Assembly (NCBI GenBank): GCA_900538365.1
Contig: UPXT01000022.1
Span: 1 to 28,134, forward strand
Direction: 5' to 3'
DNA from: an uncultured Acidaminococcus sp.
Lineage (GTDB): Bacteria; Bacillota; Negativicutes; Acidaminococcales; Acidaminococcaceae
Length of the DNA: 28,134 bases
Shown here piece by piece: positions 1 through 7,474 of the stretch (positions within the stretch are counted from its first letter, which is position 1; every line of letters begins with the position of its first letter). A program made the translations under genes and the position numbers. Below the pieces are notes generated by a model, which had not been told where the DNA came from, did no database searches, and saw nothing but the letters and a program-made list of their open reading frames with translations.

Positions 1-55
1 GAGCACCTGACTTTTAATCAGGGTGTCCCGGGTTCGAATCCCGGGTGGATCACCA
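1..55 (+). tRNA. tRNA-Lys (anticodon UUU), 3' part only
   Basis: The window opens inside a tRNA. The end of the D arm (1-5), an anticodon stem CCTGA/TCAGG (6-10, 18-22) with loop CTTTTAA, and a T arm with the GTTCGAATC core (28-44) are visible. They are followed by the 3' acceptor strand (45-51), discriminator A52 and an encoded CCA (53-55). The anticodon TTT at 13-15 reads lysine codons. The 5' acceptor strand and most of the D arm lie upstream of the window. The fold is convincing despite truncation. Confidence 0.95.
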
Positions 56-69
56 TTTGAAAAGGACTG

Positions 70-107
70 CGAACCTCTTGCCTATCGGCAGGAGGTTCGT
101 TTTTTTT
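70..107 (+). terminator. Rho-independent terminator of the tRNA transcript
   Basis: A 13-bp stem (70-82 with 87-99, one G-U pair) closes a four-base loop. It is followed by eight T residues (100-107), 15 bases after the tRNA CCA end. Confidence 0.92.
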
Positions 108-243
108 CAGTTATGCTCCTGGATAGGAAAAACGGGGTAGATAGAGGCCTTTGGTTTTTTCCGGATTAGAAGTGAAAAAGGGCAAGGAAGTCCATGTGTC
201 CTCATGGAAAGAACTGTGAATTTTTGATGGCAGAAACCAATTT

Positions 244-275
244 TTGGCAACAGGACCGCCCCGTTGGTGTATAAT
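244..275 (+). promoter_or_regulatory. Putative promoter of the 48-residue membrane peptide gene
   Basis: A perfect TATAAT at 270-275 lies 34 bases before the ATG at 310. The best -35 match is TTGGCA at 244-249, but the 20-bp spacer is long. The -10 is therefore firmer than the -35. Confidence 0.5.
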
Positions 276-309
276 ATCTATTATTTTACTAGGAAAGGGA
301 GGACGGCGC

Positions 310-456
310 ATGGCACGTGATTGCAGGGATCTTATCGTATTCCTTCTGCTGACGGTTCTTTTGATGGGCGGCATGATGATCTTGAAACCGGGTCAGGGCA
401 CGCTGCCTGCAGCTGATGTAACAACGGCTGCAACACCTAAACAGCAGGCTGAATAA
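310..456 (+). CDS. Small single-pass membrane protein, 48 residues, unknown function
   Basis: I do not recognise this gene. The ATG at 310 is preferred over an upstream in-frame start at 244 because a GGGAGG ribosome-binding site sits about 7 bases ahead of it and a TATAAT lies between the two starts. The product has a short charged N-terminus (MARDCRD), one hydrophobic segment at about residues 8-26, and a soluble tail rich in Ala, Thr and Pro that ends KQQAE. This suggests a single membrane anchor with a short exported or cytosolic tail. It stands alone between a tRNA-Lys terminator and a bidirectional terminator, so it forms its own transcription unit. The promoter, ribosome-binding site and terminator together make it more credible than its length alone would. 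Confidence 0.6.
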   Translation: MARDCRDLIVFLLLTVLLMGGMMILKPGQGTLPAADVTTAATPKQQAE

Positions 457-461
457 AGCAA

Positions 462-500
462 AAAAGAAGGCAGGAACGTAGTTTGTTCCTGCCTTCTTTT
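462..500. terminator. Bidirectional terminator between the small membrane gene and leuB
   Basis: A perfect 16-bp stem (462-477 with 485-500) has a 7-base loop. An A tract on one side and a T tract on the other let it end both the plus-strand small gene (stop 454-456) and the minus-strand leu operon (leuB stop at 506-508). Confidence 0.9.
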
Positions 501-505
501 GACTT

Positions 506-1576
506 TTAGACAATCTGGTCCAAAATGACGCCTGTCATGGTGTCCGTATCTGCTTTCTTGAAGCCATCCTTGCAGAGGTCCGCTGTCCGCCAGCCGTCAA
601 GGAGCGCCGCGTCGACGGCTTTTTCAACGGCTTGGGCGGCCGCTGCTTCTCCTAAGGCATAACGGAGCAGCATGGCTGCGGAAAGAATCGCGGCACAGGG
701 GTTGGCGATTCCTTGACCGGCAATATCGGGAGCCGATCCGTGGATTGGTTCAAAGAGGCTTGTCTTTTCACCGACTGAGGCCGACGGCATCATCCCGATG
801 GAGCCGCCCAATACGGCTGCCTCATCGCTTAGGATATCACCAAAGAGGTTGCTCGTCACGATGACGTCAAACTGGGTGGGCCGGGCTGCCAGCTGCATGG
901 CACAGTTATCAACGTACATATGGTTCAGCGTCACATCGGGATAGGCTTCGTGTTCCTTTGTGACCGTGCGGCGCCAGAGCCGGCTTGTGGCAAGGACGTT
1001 GCTCTTATCGACACTCGTGACCTTTTTGCGGCGGCCCTCGGCCGCCTTGAAGGCAACGCGGCTGATGCGCTCCACTTCGGGGACACTGTAGTTTTCAAGG
1101 TCCCAGGCTCGTTCCACACCGTTATGGATTTCCGATTCGCAGCGATCACCAAAATAGATGCCGCCAATCAGTTCACGGACGATGAGGATGTCCGTTCCTG
1201 TAACGATATCGGGCTTCAAGGGTGAATAGGGGGCAAGGACCGGCGAGACCTGGACGGGACGCAGGTTGACATAAAGTCCCAGGGCCTTACGCAGGCCAAG
1301 AACAGCTTTTTCCGGCCGTTTGAGGGGATCCACATGATCCCATTTGTCGCCGCCCACAGCACCAAAAAGAACAGCATCAGCGTTTTGGGCGGCTTCCACG
1401 GTTTCCTTGGGAAGGGGATCCCCACAGGCATCATAGGCTGTTCCACCGGCTATCTTTTGCGTAAAGGAAAGGTCCAGATGATAGATGGACGCAACCTTTT
1501 TGAGGACTTTTACAGCGGCGTCCGTAATTTCGCTGCCAATGCCGTCACCAGGGATAACAACAATCTTTTTTTCCAT
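506..1576 (-). CDS. leuB: 3-isopropylmalate dehydrogenase LeuB
   Basis: This 356-residue protein matches the usual LeuB length. It oxidises and decarboxylates 3-isopropylmalate with NAD+ to 4-methyl-2-oxopentanoate, the third step of leucine synthesis. Visible family features are the N-terminal IPGDGIGSEI, the RELIGGIYFGDR segment, the NCAMQL-then-FDVIVTSNLFGDILSDEA metal and substrate region, and the FEPIHGSAPDIAGQGIANP cofactor loop near the C-terminus. It is the last gene of leuA-leuC-leuD-leuB. Its ATG shares bases with the leuD stop (TAATG), so translation is probably coupled. The bidirectional terminator at 462-500 ends the operon. Confidence 0.98.
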   Translation of the reverse strand: MEKKIVVIPGDGIGSEITDAAVKVLKKVASIYHLDLSFTQKIAGGTAYDACGDPLPKETVEAAQNADAVLFGAVGGDKWDHVDPLKRPEKAVLGLRKALGLYVNLRPVQVSPVLAPYSPLKPDIVTGTDILIVRELIGGIYFGDRCESEIHNGVERAWDLENYSVPEVERISRVAFKAAEGRRKKVTSVDKSNVLATSRLWRRTVTKEHEAYPDVTLNHMYVDNCAMQLAARPTQFDVIVTSNLFGDILSDEAAVLGGSIGMMPSASVGEKTSLFEPIHGSAPDIAGQGIANPCAAILSAAMLLRYALGEAAAAQAVEKAVDAALLDGWRTADLCKDGFKKADTDTMTGVILDQIV

Positions 1577-2064
1577 TAGGCATGCTCCTTTACATAGGCA
1601 ATGAGCCCACCGGCTGAGGCAATGGCTTGGATGAAGTCCGGCAGGGGCGGCGCCTTGAAGGTGTCGCCTGTGGTTTTATCGGCGATGGTACCCGTACTGA
1701 TATCGACGCTCAGGATGTCTCCTTTTCGAATCTTTTTGACCTCGTCGCCGATTTCCAGGACGGGAAGGCCGACGTTGATGGCATTGCGGTAAAAGATCCG
1801 GGCAAAGCTTGCCGCAATGATGACGGGCACGCCCGATGCCTTGATGGCAATAGGGGCATGCTCACGGGAAGAACCGCAGCCAAAGTTCCAGCCGCCGACC
1901 ATGATATCGCCGGCCTTTACCTCTTTGGCAAAGCTGTCGTCAATGTCGATCATACAGTGGGAGGCCAGTTCCTTGGGATCAAAGGAATTGAGGTAGCGGG
2001 CGGGAATGATGACGTCCGTATCGATATTGTCTCCATAGGTCCAGGTTTTTCCTTCGTATTTCAT
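1576..2064 (-). CDS. leuD: 3-isopropylmalate dehydratase small subunit LeuD
   Basis: This 162-residue small subunit pairs with LeuC to isomerise 2-isopropylmalate to 3-isopropylmalate. The DTDVIIPARYLN segment and the GGWNFGCGSSREHAPIA swivel-domain motif are diagnostic. The short form is typical of the clostridial and archaeal type. I chose the ATG at 2064 rather than an in-frame start nine codons upstream because AAAGGAGG sits about 9 bases before it. That site overlaps the end of leuC, whose stop lies one base upstream. The gene overlaps the start of leuB at TAATG. Confidence 0.97.
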   Translation of the reverse strand: MKYEGKTWTYGDNIDTDVIIPARYLNSFDPKELASHCMIDIDDSFAKEVKAGDIMVGGWNFGCGSSREHAPIAIKASGVPVIIAASFARIFYRNAINVGLPVLEIGDEVKKIRKGDILSVDISTGTIADKTTGDTFKAPPLPDFIQAIASAGGLIAYVKEHA

Positions 2065-2065
2065 C

Positions 2066-3322
2066 TTATTTGACCTCCTTTGGGGCGGCAATCTTTCCTA
2101 AGATCGCGCTGGCTGCTGCTGTTTGCGGCCCTGCAAGATAGACTTCACTGTCCACGTGGCCCATGCGGCCTCGGAAATTGCGGTTTGTCGTCGATACGCA
2201 GCGTTCACCGGCGGCAAGGATGCCCATGTAGCCGCCCAGGCAAGGACCGCAGGTCGGCGTCGAAACAACGCAGCCGGCGTCGATGAAGGTATCGATGAAG
2301 CCTTTTTTCATGGCTTCCTTGTAGACTTCTTGGCTGCCGGGGATGACGATGCAGCGCACATCAGGATGGACAGCGCGGCCTTCAAAGATCTTGGCTGCAA
2401 TGGCAAGGTCTTCCAGACGACCGTTCGTGCAGGAGCCGATGACGACTTGGTCGATGGGAATGTCCCCGAAGGTGCCAATGGCTTTGGTGTTTCCCGGCAG
2501 ATGGGGGAAGGCAACGACTGGGGTGAGTGCTGTCAAATCGATGGTAACGGTCCGTTTATAGACGGCGTCGCTGTCGGCCGTAACAATTTCATAGTTTTCG
2601 ACGAGGCCTTGTTCGTAGGCCTTGGTCTTTTCGTCGACAGGGAAGATGCCATTTTTGGCGCCCGCTTCAATGGCCATATTAGCGATGGTAAAGCGGTCGG
2701 TCATGGAAAGTTCGGCAATCCCGTCGCCCGTAAATTCCAGGGACTGGTAGAGGGCGCCGTCGACGCCAATCATGCCGATGAGGGTCAGCATGACATCCTT
2801 CCCCGTAATATCAGTCGGTTTTTTTCCTGTAATGACGACTTTGATGGCTTCCGGGACCTTGAACCAGCACGTGCCCGTTGCCATGGCACTGCCTAGGTCC
2901 GTTGACCCAACACCGGTAGCAAAGCCGCCCAGGGCGCCGTATGTGCAGGTGTGGGAGTCGGCACCGATGGTGAGCATGCCCGGTCCTACTATGCCCTTTT
3001 CTGGCAGGATGACGTGTTCGATGCCGGCTCGTCCCGTTTCATAATAATGGGTGATATGGTGGGCTTTGGCAAAGTCACGGACAATTTTAGCAAGGCCGGC
3101 GGATTTGATGTCCTTGTTGGGGATGAAGTGATCCGGGACAAGGACAATGCGGTCCTTATCAAAGACGGGGCGCCCGATTTTTTCAAATTCCTTGATGGCT
3201 GGCGGGGCTGTAATATCGTTGGCAAGGACACGGTCGAGACGGCAGGTGATGAGGTCACCCGGTTTGACAAAGTCCTTTCCTGCGTGTTTGGCGAGGATTT
3301 TTTGTGTCATGGTCATTCCCAT
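2066..3322 (-). CDS. leuC: 3-isopropylmalate dehydratase large subunit LeuC
   Basis: This 418-residue aconitase-family subunit carries the catalytic [4Fe-4S] cluster. The three cluster cysteines are visible as C298 in GSCTNGR and C358/C361 in TCGPCLGG. The ADSHTCTYGALG segment (about 121-132) is also characteristic. The length fits the shorter LeuC family that partners a separate small LeuD. The ATG at 3322 (MGMTMTQKIL) has AAAGGA about 10 bases upstream. An in-frame TTG at 3349 would add nine residues and is less likely. It lies 30 bases after leuA and is followed after one base by leuD, consistent with stoichiometric expression of the two subunits. Confidence 0.97.
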   Translation of the reverse strand: MGMTMTQKILAKHAGKDFVKPGDLITCRLDRVLANDITAPPAIKEFEKIGRPVFDKDRIVLVPDHFIPNKDIKSAGLAKIVRDFAKAHHITHYYETGRAGIEHVILPEKGIVGPGMLTIGADSHTCTYGALGGFATGVGSTDLGSAMATGTCWFKVPEAIKVVITGKKPTDITGKDVMLTLIGMIGVDGALYQSLEFTGDGIAELSMTDRFTIANMAIEAGAKNGIFPVDEKTKAYEQGLVENYEIVTADSDAVYKRTVTIDLTALTPVVAFPHLPGNTKAIGTFGDIPIDQVVIGSCTNGRLEDLAIAAKIFEGRAVHPDVRCIVIPGSQEVYKEAMKKGFIDTFIDAGCVVSTPTCGPCLGGYMGILAAGERCVSTTNRNFRGRMGHVDSEVYLAGPQTAAASAILGKIAAPKEVK

Positions 3323-3352
3323 TGTGCATGCTTCCTTTCTTTTATCCAAAAC

Positions 3353-5095
3353 TTAACGGGCACTGGATGCTTGGTGGAAGGCAGTGACTGCCTCTTCGGA
3401 GGAGATGAGGCCAGCGCCGTAGACATGGTCCTTGGCGTCTTTGCGGCGGTTCAGGGCACTGATGAAGGCTTTGATGGAGGCTGTCATCGTATCCGTGTCG
3501 ACGCCGGCACCCCAGGTTGTGACGCCATTTCCGTCTGTAATGCCAAAGTAGGCAATGCCCCGCGATTCAGCGACCCGATCCAGGTCGTGTTCACTGTACG
3601 TAAGGTCCGTCACGGTAAAGCAGAAGGCCCGGCAGAGGGCATCCTTTACAGCGTCGAGCTGTCCATTGCCGCTGCCCTCGAGGATTACATCGCGGCCTGC
3701 AGCCCGGACGAGGATCTTGCCCTGCCATTTGCCGTCCTTCTTACGCAAGAGCGTGTCCCGCAGTTCGATGGGAAGGTTCTTGTTGACGTAATGATCCTTA
3801 AAGAGGTTGAAGATTTCATCTGGCTTCAGTTCTTGGTGCTTATGATCGGAAACGTCTTTTACAAAGTAGCTGAAGTCTTCCCGCATGGCCCTTGGCATAT
3901 CGATGCCATAGGCCGTTTCCATGATATAGGCGACGCCGCCCTTGCCGCTTTGGCTGTTGATGCGGATGACATCGGCATCATAGGTGCGGCCCACATCGTG
4001 GGGATTGATATAAAGGTACGGGCAGGTCCAGTATGGGTCATTGTGGTCCTGACGATATTTCATGCCCTTGGCAATGGCATCCTGGTGGGAGCCGGAGAAA
4101 GCAGCAAATACGAGCTTTCCGGCGTAGGGCTGACGTTCATTGACATGCATGCGCGTCACTTCCTCATAGGTCTTTACAAGTTCCGGCATATTGGAAAAAT
4201 CAAGCTGCGGATCGATGCCCAAGGCGTAGAGGTTCATGCCGATGGTGACGATGTCTGCATTGCCGGTCCGTTCGCCGTTGCCAAAGAGGGTTCCTTCTAC
4301 GCGGTCCGCGCCGGCAAGCATGGCCATTTCCGCATCGGCAACCCCCGTGCCGCGGTCATTGTGGGGATGGACGGAAAGGACGACAGCATCGCGGTAGGAA
4401 AGGTTCTGGGAAAGATAGGCTACTTGGGCGGCAAAGACATGGGGCATGGACATCTGCACCGTCGACGGCAGGTTGATGATGACTTTCCGGTCCGGTTTCG
4501 GTTTCCACACGTCCAGAACAGCGTTGCAGACTTCCAAGGCATATTCTGGTTCCGTCCCCGTAAAGCTTTCCGGTGAATATTCAAAGCGGTAGGACGCGTG
4601 GGCTTCTTCCGTGAGGCGCTGCAAAAGGCGCGCCCCATTGATGGCAATTTCCTTGATTTCTTCCTTTGATTTGTGGAAGACCTGCTCCCTTTGCGCGACA
4701 CTCGTCGAGTTGTAGACGTGGACGATGGCGTTTTTGACGCCTTTCAGGGCTTCAAAGGTTTTCTTGATGATGTGTTCCCGGGCCTGGGTGAGGACCTGAA
4801 CCGTTACATCATCAGGAATGAGATCATGGTCAACCAAATAACGGAGGAACTCATATTCCGTTTCTGACGCGGCAGGAAACCCGACTTCAATTTCCTTGAA
4901 CCCCATGGTAACAAGGGCCTTGTAGAAGCGGACCTTTTCTTCCAGGTTCATGGGAATAACAAGGGCCTGGTTGCCGTCGCGCAGGTCCACGCTGCACCAG
5001 ATAGGGGCCTTTTTGGGTGCGTCGGCCATGGCCCAGCTCAGATCGACAGTAGGGGGCATAAAGTAGCCCTTCTTGTACGCTTCTGTATGTTTCAT
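3353..5095 (-). CDS. leuA: 2-isopropylmalate synthase LeuA (long fungal/actinobacterial-type family)
   Basis: This enzyme condenses acetyl-CoA with 3-methyl-2-oxobutanoate, the committed step of leucine synthesis. At 580 residues it matches the longer LeuA class known from yeast and Corynebacterium rather than the roughly 510-residue E. coli type. The N-terminal MPPTVDLSW, catalytic DLRDGNQAL (about 37-45), the metal-binding VHPHNDRG and the FGNGERTGNAD motif mark the TIM-barrel domain. The C-terminal 130 or so residues match the regulatory dimerisation domain, so feedback inhibition by leucine is likely. The ATG at 5095 was chosen because AAGGAGG lies 8 bases upstream, and the ATG 24 bases further up overlaps that site. 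A leucine T-box leader precedes it. Confidence 0.97.
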   Translation of the reverse strand: MKHTEAYKKGYFMPPTVDLSWAMADAPKKAPIWCSVDLRDGNQALVIPMNLEEKVRFYKALVTMGFKEIEVGFPAASETEYEFLRYLVDHDLIPDDVTVQVLTQAREHIIKKTFEALKGVKNAIVHVYNSTSVAQREQVFHKSKEEIKEIAINGARLLQRLTEEAHASYRFEYSPESFTGTEPEYALEVCNAVLDVWKPKPDRKVIINLPSTVQMSMPHVFAAQVAYLSQNLSYRDAVVLSVHPHNDRGTGVADAEMAMLAGADRVEGTLFGNGERTGNADIVTIGMNLYALGIDPQLDFSNMPELVKTYEEVTRMHVNERQPYAGKLVFAAFSGSHQDAIAKGMKYRQDHNDPYWTCPYLYINPHDVGRTYDADVIRINSQSGKGGVAYIMETAYGIDMPRAMREDFSYFVKDVSDHKHQELKPDEIFNLFKDHYVNKNLPIELRDTLLRKKDGKWQGKILVRAAGRDVILEGSGNGQLDAVKDALCRAFCFTVTDLTYSEHDLDRVAESRGIAYFGITDGNGVTTWGAGVDTDTMTASIKAFISALNRRKDAKDHVYGAGLISSEEAVTAFHQASSAR

Positions 5096-5120
5096 CTTGA
5101 TTTCCTCCTTCATAGGCAAT

Positions 5121-5161
5121 AAAAAAAGATCTTTCCTCTCTTTGTGAGAGACGAAAGATCT
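5121..5161 (-). terminator. Attenuator terminator of the leuA T-box leader
   Basis: On the minus strand AGATCTTTC pairs with GAAAGATCT (5153-5161 with 5127-5135). An inner CTCTC/GAGAG pair lies within, and seven T residues follow. It lies directly before the leuA ribosome-binding site and is the terminator that an uncharged tRNA would prevent from forming. Confidence 0.9.
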
Positions 5162-5418
5162 AGTGTCTTGCGCGGTACCACTCTACTTCACACTCTTTGG
5201 TGTGCCCTTAGTCGGTACGGATGGACTGCCATCGATACCGCCCTGATTGATAACGGTCAGGATCCGGCTCCCCTTACTTCCAGCGGTGGGTTCAGAAAAG
5301 CAGCTCTGGGATCAGTTCGGCTTTGGTCCGCCGCTGCCTCACACCAACCGGCAGCTCTCTGGAGGTTTTCCTAAAACGTACTCTTTCCCTTCAATGCATG
5401 TCTTGCTTTGAAATTATG
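5121..5418 (-). promoter_or_regulatory. T-box riboswitch, leucine-type, upstream of leuA
   Basis: The minus-strand leader contains the T-box core AGAGTGGTACCGCGC (5184-5170), which binds the free tRNA CCA end. An AGAGAG element and GGTTGGTG distal stem I motif lie earlier, and an attenuator terminator follows. Immediately after a GAA in the stem I specifier region lies CTG (5315-5313), a leucine codon, which fits the downstream leucine operon. Uncharged tRNA-Leu would bind and allow readthrough into leuA-leuC-leuD-leuB. The serA leader in this window places its candidate specifier at the same relative position. The specifier assignment is inference; the T-box itself is secure. Confidence 0.92.
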
Positions 5419-5424
5419 GTTCAG

Positions 5425-5453
5425 ATAGTATCATGGAAAAAGACAAAAATCAA
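5425..5453 (-). promoter_or_regulatory. Promoter of the leu operon T-box leader
   Basis: Read on the minus strand, TTGATT (5453-5448) and TACTAT (5430-5425) are separated by 17 bases in an AT-rich stretch. Transcription would start near 5418, just ahead of the T-box stem I. Confidence 0.6.
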
Positions 5454-5566
5454 GAAAAATTTAAATGACAATACTAAAATATATTTTTTACCAATAAAAG
5501 TGTAACCTATCGTACAACTGGCCTTGATGACTTAAAGAAAAGGCTTGTAGGCGGGACCTAATGAAA

Positions 5567-5592
5567 GGGGGCTCCCCAAAGGAGCAGCCCCG
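5567..5592 (-). terminator. Weak terminator-like hairpin after the TIGR04076-type gene
   Basis: On the minus strand GGGGCT pairs with AGCCCC and CTCC pairs with GGGG around a short loop, two bases after the TGA at 5596-5594. The tail (CTTTCATT) is only moderately T-rich. Bases 5455-5566 hold no gene or clear signal beyond AT-rich sequence. Confidence 0.5.
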
Positions 5593-5593
5593 T

Positions 5594-5881
5594 TCAGTTA
5601 CTTTTTTGTGGGGAAGGATTGGTTCGTATCTCAATTTCAAAGATGTTGATGACATCAGCATCAGGGCAGGCAACTTTGAAGCGGTTTCCCTTCATGCCGG
5701 GAAGGGTGCCGCCGTAGCGGAGAATATCGATATAGGGAAACAGAACATGCTGGGCCATGGGGCACAGGCGGCCCCGGTCATGGTCCCAGGACAGTTCCAT
5801 GCCCTTTACGTGGCCGTGGTGGCAGGGAGCCTCCCCTTTCTTATCAACGACACGAATGATGATTTCACAGCGCTTTGTCAT
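5594..5881 (-). CDS. TIGR04076-type small protein
   Basis: This 95-residue protein resembles the TIGR04076 family of uncharacterised proteins. The support is the C-terminal pattern of an aromatic YIDILRYGG segment followed by a CPDADVINIFEIEI strand. The family normally reads like LRFGG then CCPDGxRPVIFKIE. Several Cys and His residues (CEIIIRVV, CHHGHVKG, LCPMAQH) could bind metal, but that is speculative. The ATG at 5881 starts one base after the fumC stop (TAAGATG), so translation probably depends on fumC. A longer in-frame start at 5917 would overlap fumC. The function is unknown. Confidence 0.75.
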   Translation of the reverse strand: MTKRCEIIIRVVDKKGEAPCHHGHVKGMELSWDHDRGRLCPMAQHVLFPYIDILRYGGTLPGMKGNRFKVACPDADVINIFEIEIRTNPSPQKSN

Positions 5882-5882
5882 C

Positions 5883-7277
5883 TTACACCATCTTTTCTGG
5901 GTGGAAATGGGCATCAAAGTCCCTTTCCGTCATGTAGCCCAATTCGAGGATGGCCTCCTTGAGGGAGAGCTCCTTTTTGTGAGCCAGTTTGGCGACTTCC
6001 GCCGCCTTTTCATAGCCGATATAGGGTGTCAGGGCCGTAACCAGCATGAGGGAACGGTGGAGATTTTCCTTCATTTTAGCTTGATTGGCCTTGATGCCGA
6101 TGACGCAGTGGATGCGGAATGATTCCATGGCGTCTCCCAAGAGCCGCACGGACTGGAGGAAGTTATAGATTGTAACTGGAAGGAAGACATTCAGCTGGAA
6201 GTTCCCTTGAGATGCGGCAAAACCAATGGCTGCATCATTGCCCATGATCTGGACGGCAACCATGGTCACGGCTTCGCACTGGGTGGGGTTGACCTTGCCC
6301 GGCATGATGGAAGAGCCCGGTTCATTGGCGGGAATGGTGATTTCGCCAAGTCCGTCCCGGGGTCCGCTGGCCAGCCAGCGCACGTCATTGGCAATCTTCA
6401 TGAGATTGGCGGCTAGGGCCTTGAGGGCGCCATGGCTGAAAACAAGGTCATCAAGGCTCGTGAGGGCATGGAATTTATTGGGAGCGGTTTTAAAGGCATA
6501 CCCCGTATTGTGGGCGACATAGGCGGCAACGGTCCGGTCAAAGCCTTTTGGTGCATTAAGCCCTGTCCCTACGGCTGTTCCCCCTAGCGCCAGCTCAAGG
6601 AGCCCTTTTTCCGAGGCCTTGAGTTCAGCGCGGCTGCGTTCAAGCATGGTCCGCCAGCCCGAGATTTCCTGGGAAAAGGCAATGGGAACCGCATCCTGGA
6701 GATGGGTCCGCCCTGTTGTGACAATACCCCGATGTTTCTTTTCAAGGTCCTTGAAAGCCTTGATAAGCGCGTCAAGGCGGGGGAAAAGATGTTCTTCGAT
6801 GCCCTTTATGGCAGCAATGTGCATGGCTGTCGGGAAGGTGTCATTTGAGCTTTGGGATTTGTTGACGTCATCATTAGGGTGGAGGCAAGTCTTTTTGGCA
6901 AGCTCATTTCCCCTGTGGGCAATGACTTCGTTGACGTTCATATTGCTCTGGGTGCCGCTTCCGGTTTGCCAGACCGCAAGAGGGAAGTTGCCGTCGAGCT
7001 TGCCCTTAAGGATTTCCTCGCAGGCTTTTTCAATGAGTGCGGCTTTTTCCTTAGAGAGCGTTCCCAGCTCGCAGTTTGCCTGAGCTGCTGATTTTTTGAG
7101 GATGGCAAAGGCAGCAATCACTTCAGGCGGCATCTTTTCCGTGCCAATGCGGAAGTTCTCAAAACTGCGCTGCGTCTGGGCACCCCAATATTTATCGCTG
7201 GGGACGAGGATTTCCCCCATAGAATCATGTTCTTTCCGGAGGGCAGGGCCCTTTGCCGACTTTTTTGTGTCACTCAT
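5883..7277 (-). CDS. fumC: Class II fumarate hydratase FumC
   Basis: This 464-residue enzyme of the fumarase/aspartase superfamily interconverts fumarate and malate without an iron-sulfur cluster. Visible features are the QTGSGTQSNMNVNEV segment (about 104-118), GRTHLQDAVP (189-198) with H192, and the superfamily signature GSSIMPGKVNPTQ (321-333) holding the catalytic serine S323. Aspartase is the main alternative, but the QTGSGTQSNMN and GRTHLQDA forms favour fumarase. The ATG at 7277 is chosen because GGGAGG lies about 9 bases upstream; an in-frame start at 7322 would place the first codons over the probable -10. The TIGR04076-type gene follows after one base. Confidence 0.95.
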   Translation of the reverse strand: MSDTKKSAKGPALRKEHDSMGEILVPSDKYWGAQTQRSFENFRIGTEKMPPEVIAAFAILKKSAAQANCELGTLSKEKAALIEKACEEILKGKLDGNFPLAVWQTGSGTQSNMNVNEVIAHRGNELAKKTCLHPNDDVNKSQSSNDTFPTAMHIAAIKGIEEHLFPRLDALIKAFKDLEKKHRGIVTTGRTHLQDAVPIAFSQEISGWRTMLERSRAELKASEKGLLELALGGTAVGTGLNAPKGFDRTVAAYVAHNTGYAFKTAPNKFHALTSLDDLVFSHGALKALAANLMKIANDVRWLASGPRDGLGEITIPANEPGSSIMPGKVNPTQCEAVTMVAVQIMGNDAAIGFAASQGNFQLNVFLPVTIYNFLQSVRLLGDAMESFRIHCVIGIKANQAKMKENLHRSLMLVTALTPYIGYEKAAEVAKLAHKKELSLKEAILELGYMTERDFDAHFHPEKMV

Positions 7278-7309
7278 GATGATCGACCTCCCTTTTTTGT
7301 CCTTATTTT

Positions 7310-7318
7310 GCCATTGTA
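7310..7318 (-). promoter_or_regulatory. Extended -10 promoter of fumC
   Basis: On the minus strand TACAAT (7318-7313) is preceded by TGG, an extended -10 arrangement, with no good -35. The predicted start is about 30 bases before the fumC ATG. Confidence 0.55.
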
Positions 7319-7409
7319 CCATATCCTGCGGGATTTTCCGTGAAAAATTGGGGATCCGTATACCCTTTGGCCCATGTCTGCTGCTTTTTCAGGATCTAAA
7401 AAGTTTTTC

Positions 7410-7439
7410 TTGCCCTTTTGACTCTTTTCCGTCTACAAT
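7410..7439 (+). promoter_or_regulatory. Promoter of the LysE-type exporter gene
   Basis: TTGCCC (7410-7415) and TACAAT (7434-7439) are separated by 18 bases. The predicted start is about 30 bases before the ATG at 7475. Confidence 0.6.
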
Positions 7440-7474
7440 GGAACTTATCAGCATTTTTGGAAAGGAGCCTTGCT

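Noticed and set aside
2123..2896. A 257-codon plus-strand open frame opposite leuC
   Set aside because: It is antisense to leuC, which carries its three cluster cysteines, and has no independent support.
2951..4576. A 541-codon plus-strand open frame opposite leuC and leuA
   Set aside because: It lies entirely antisense to well-supported leucine genes and has no ribosome-binding site or recognisable family. Long antisense frames are expected from the biased third-codon positions of this genome.
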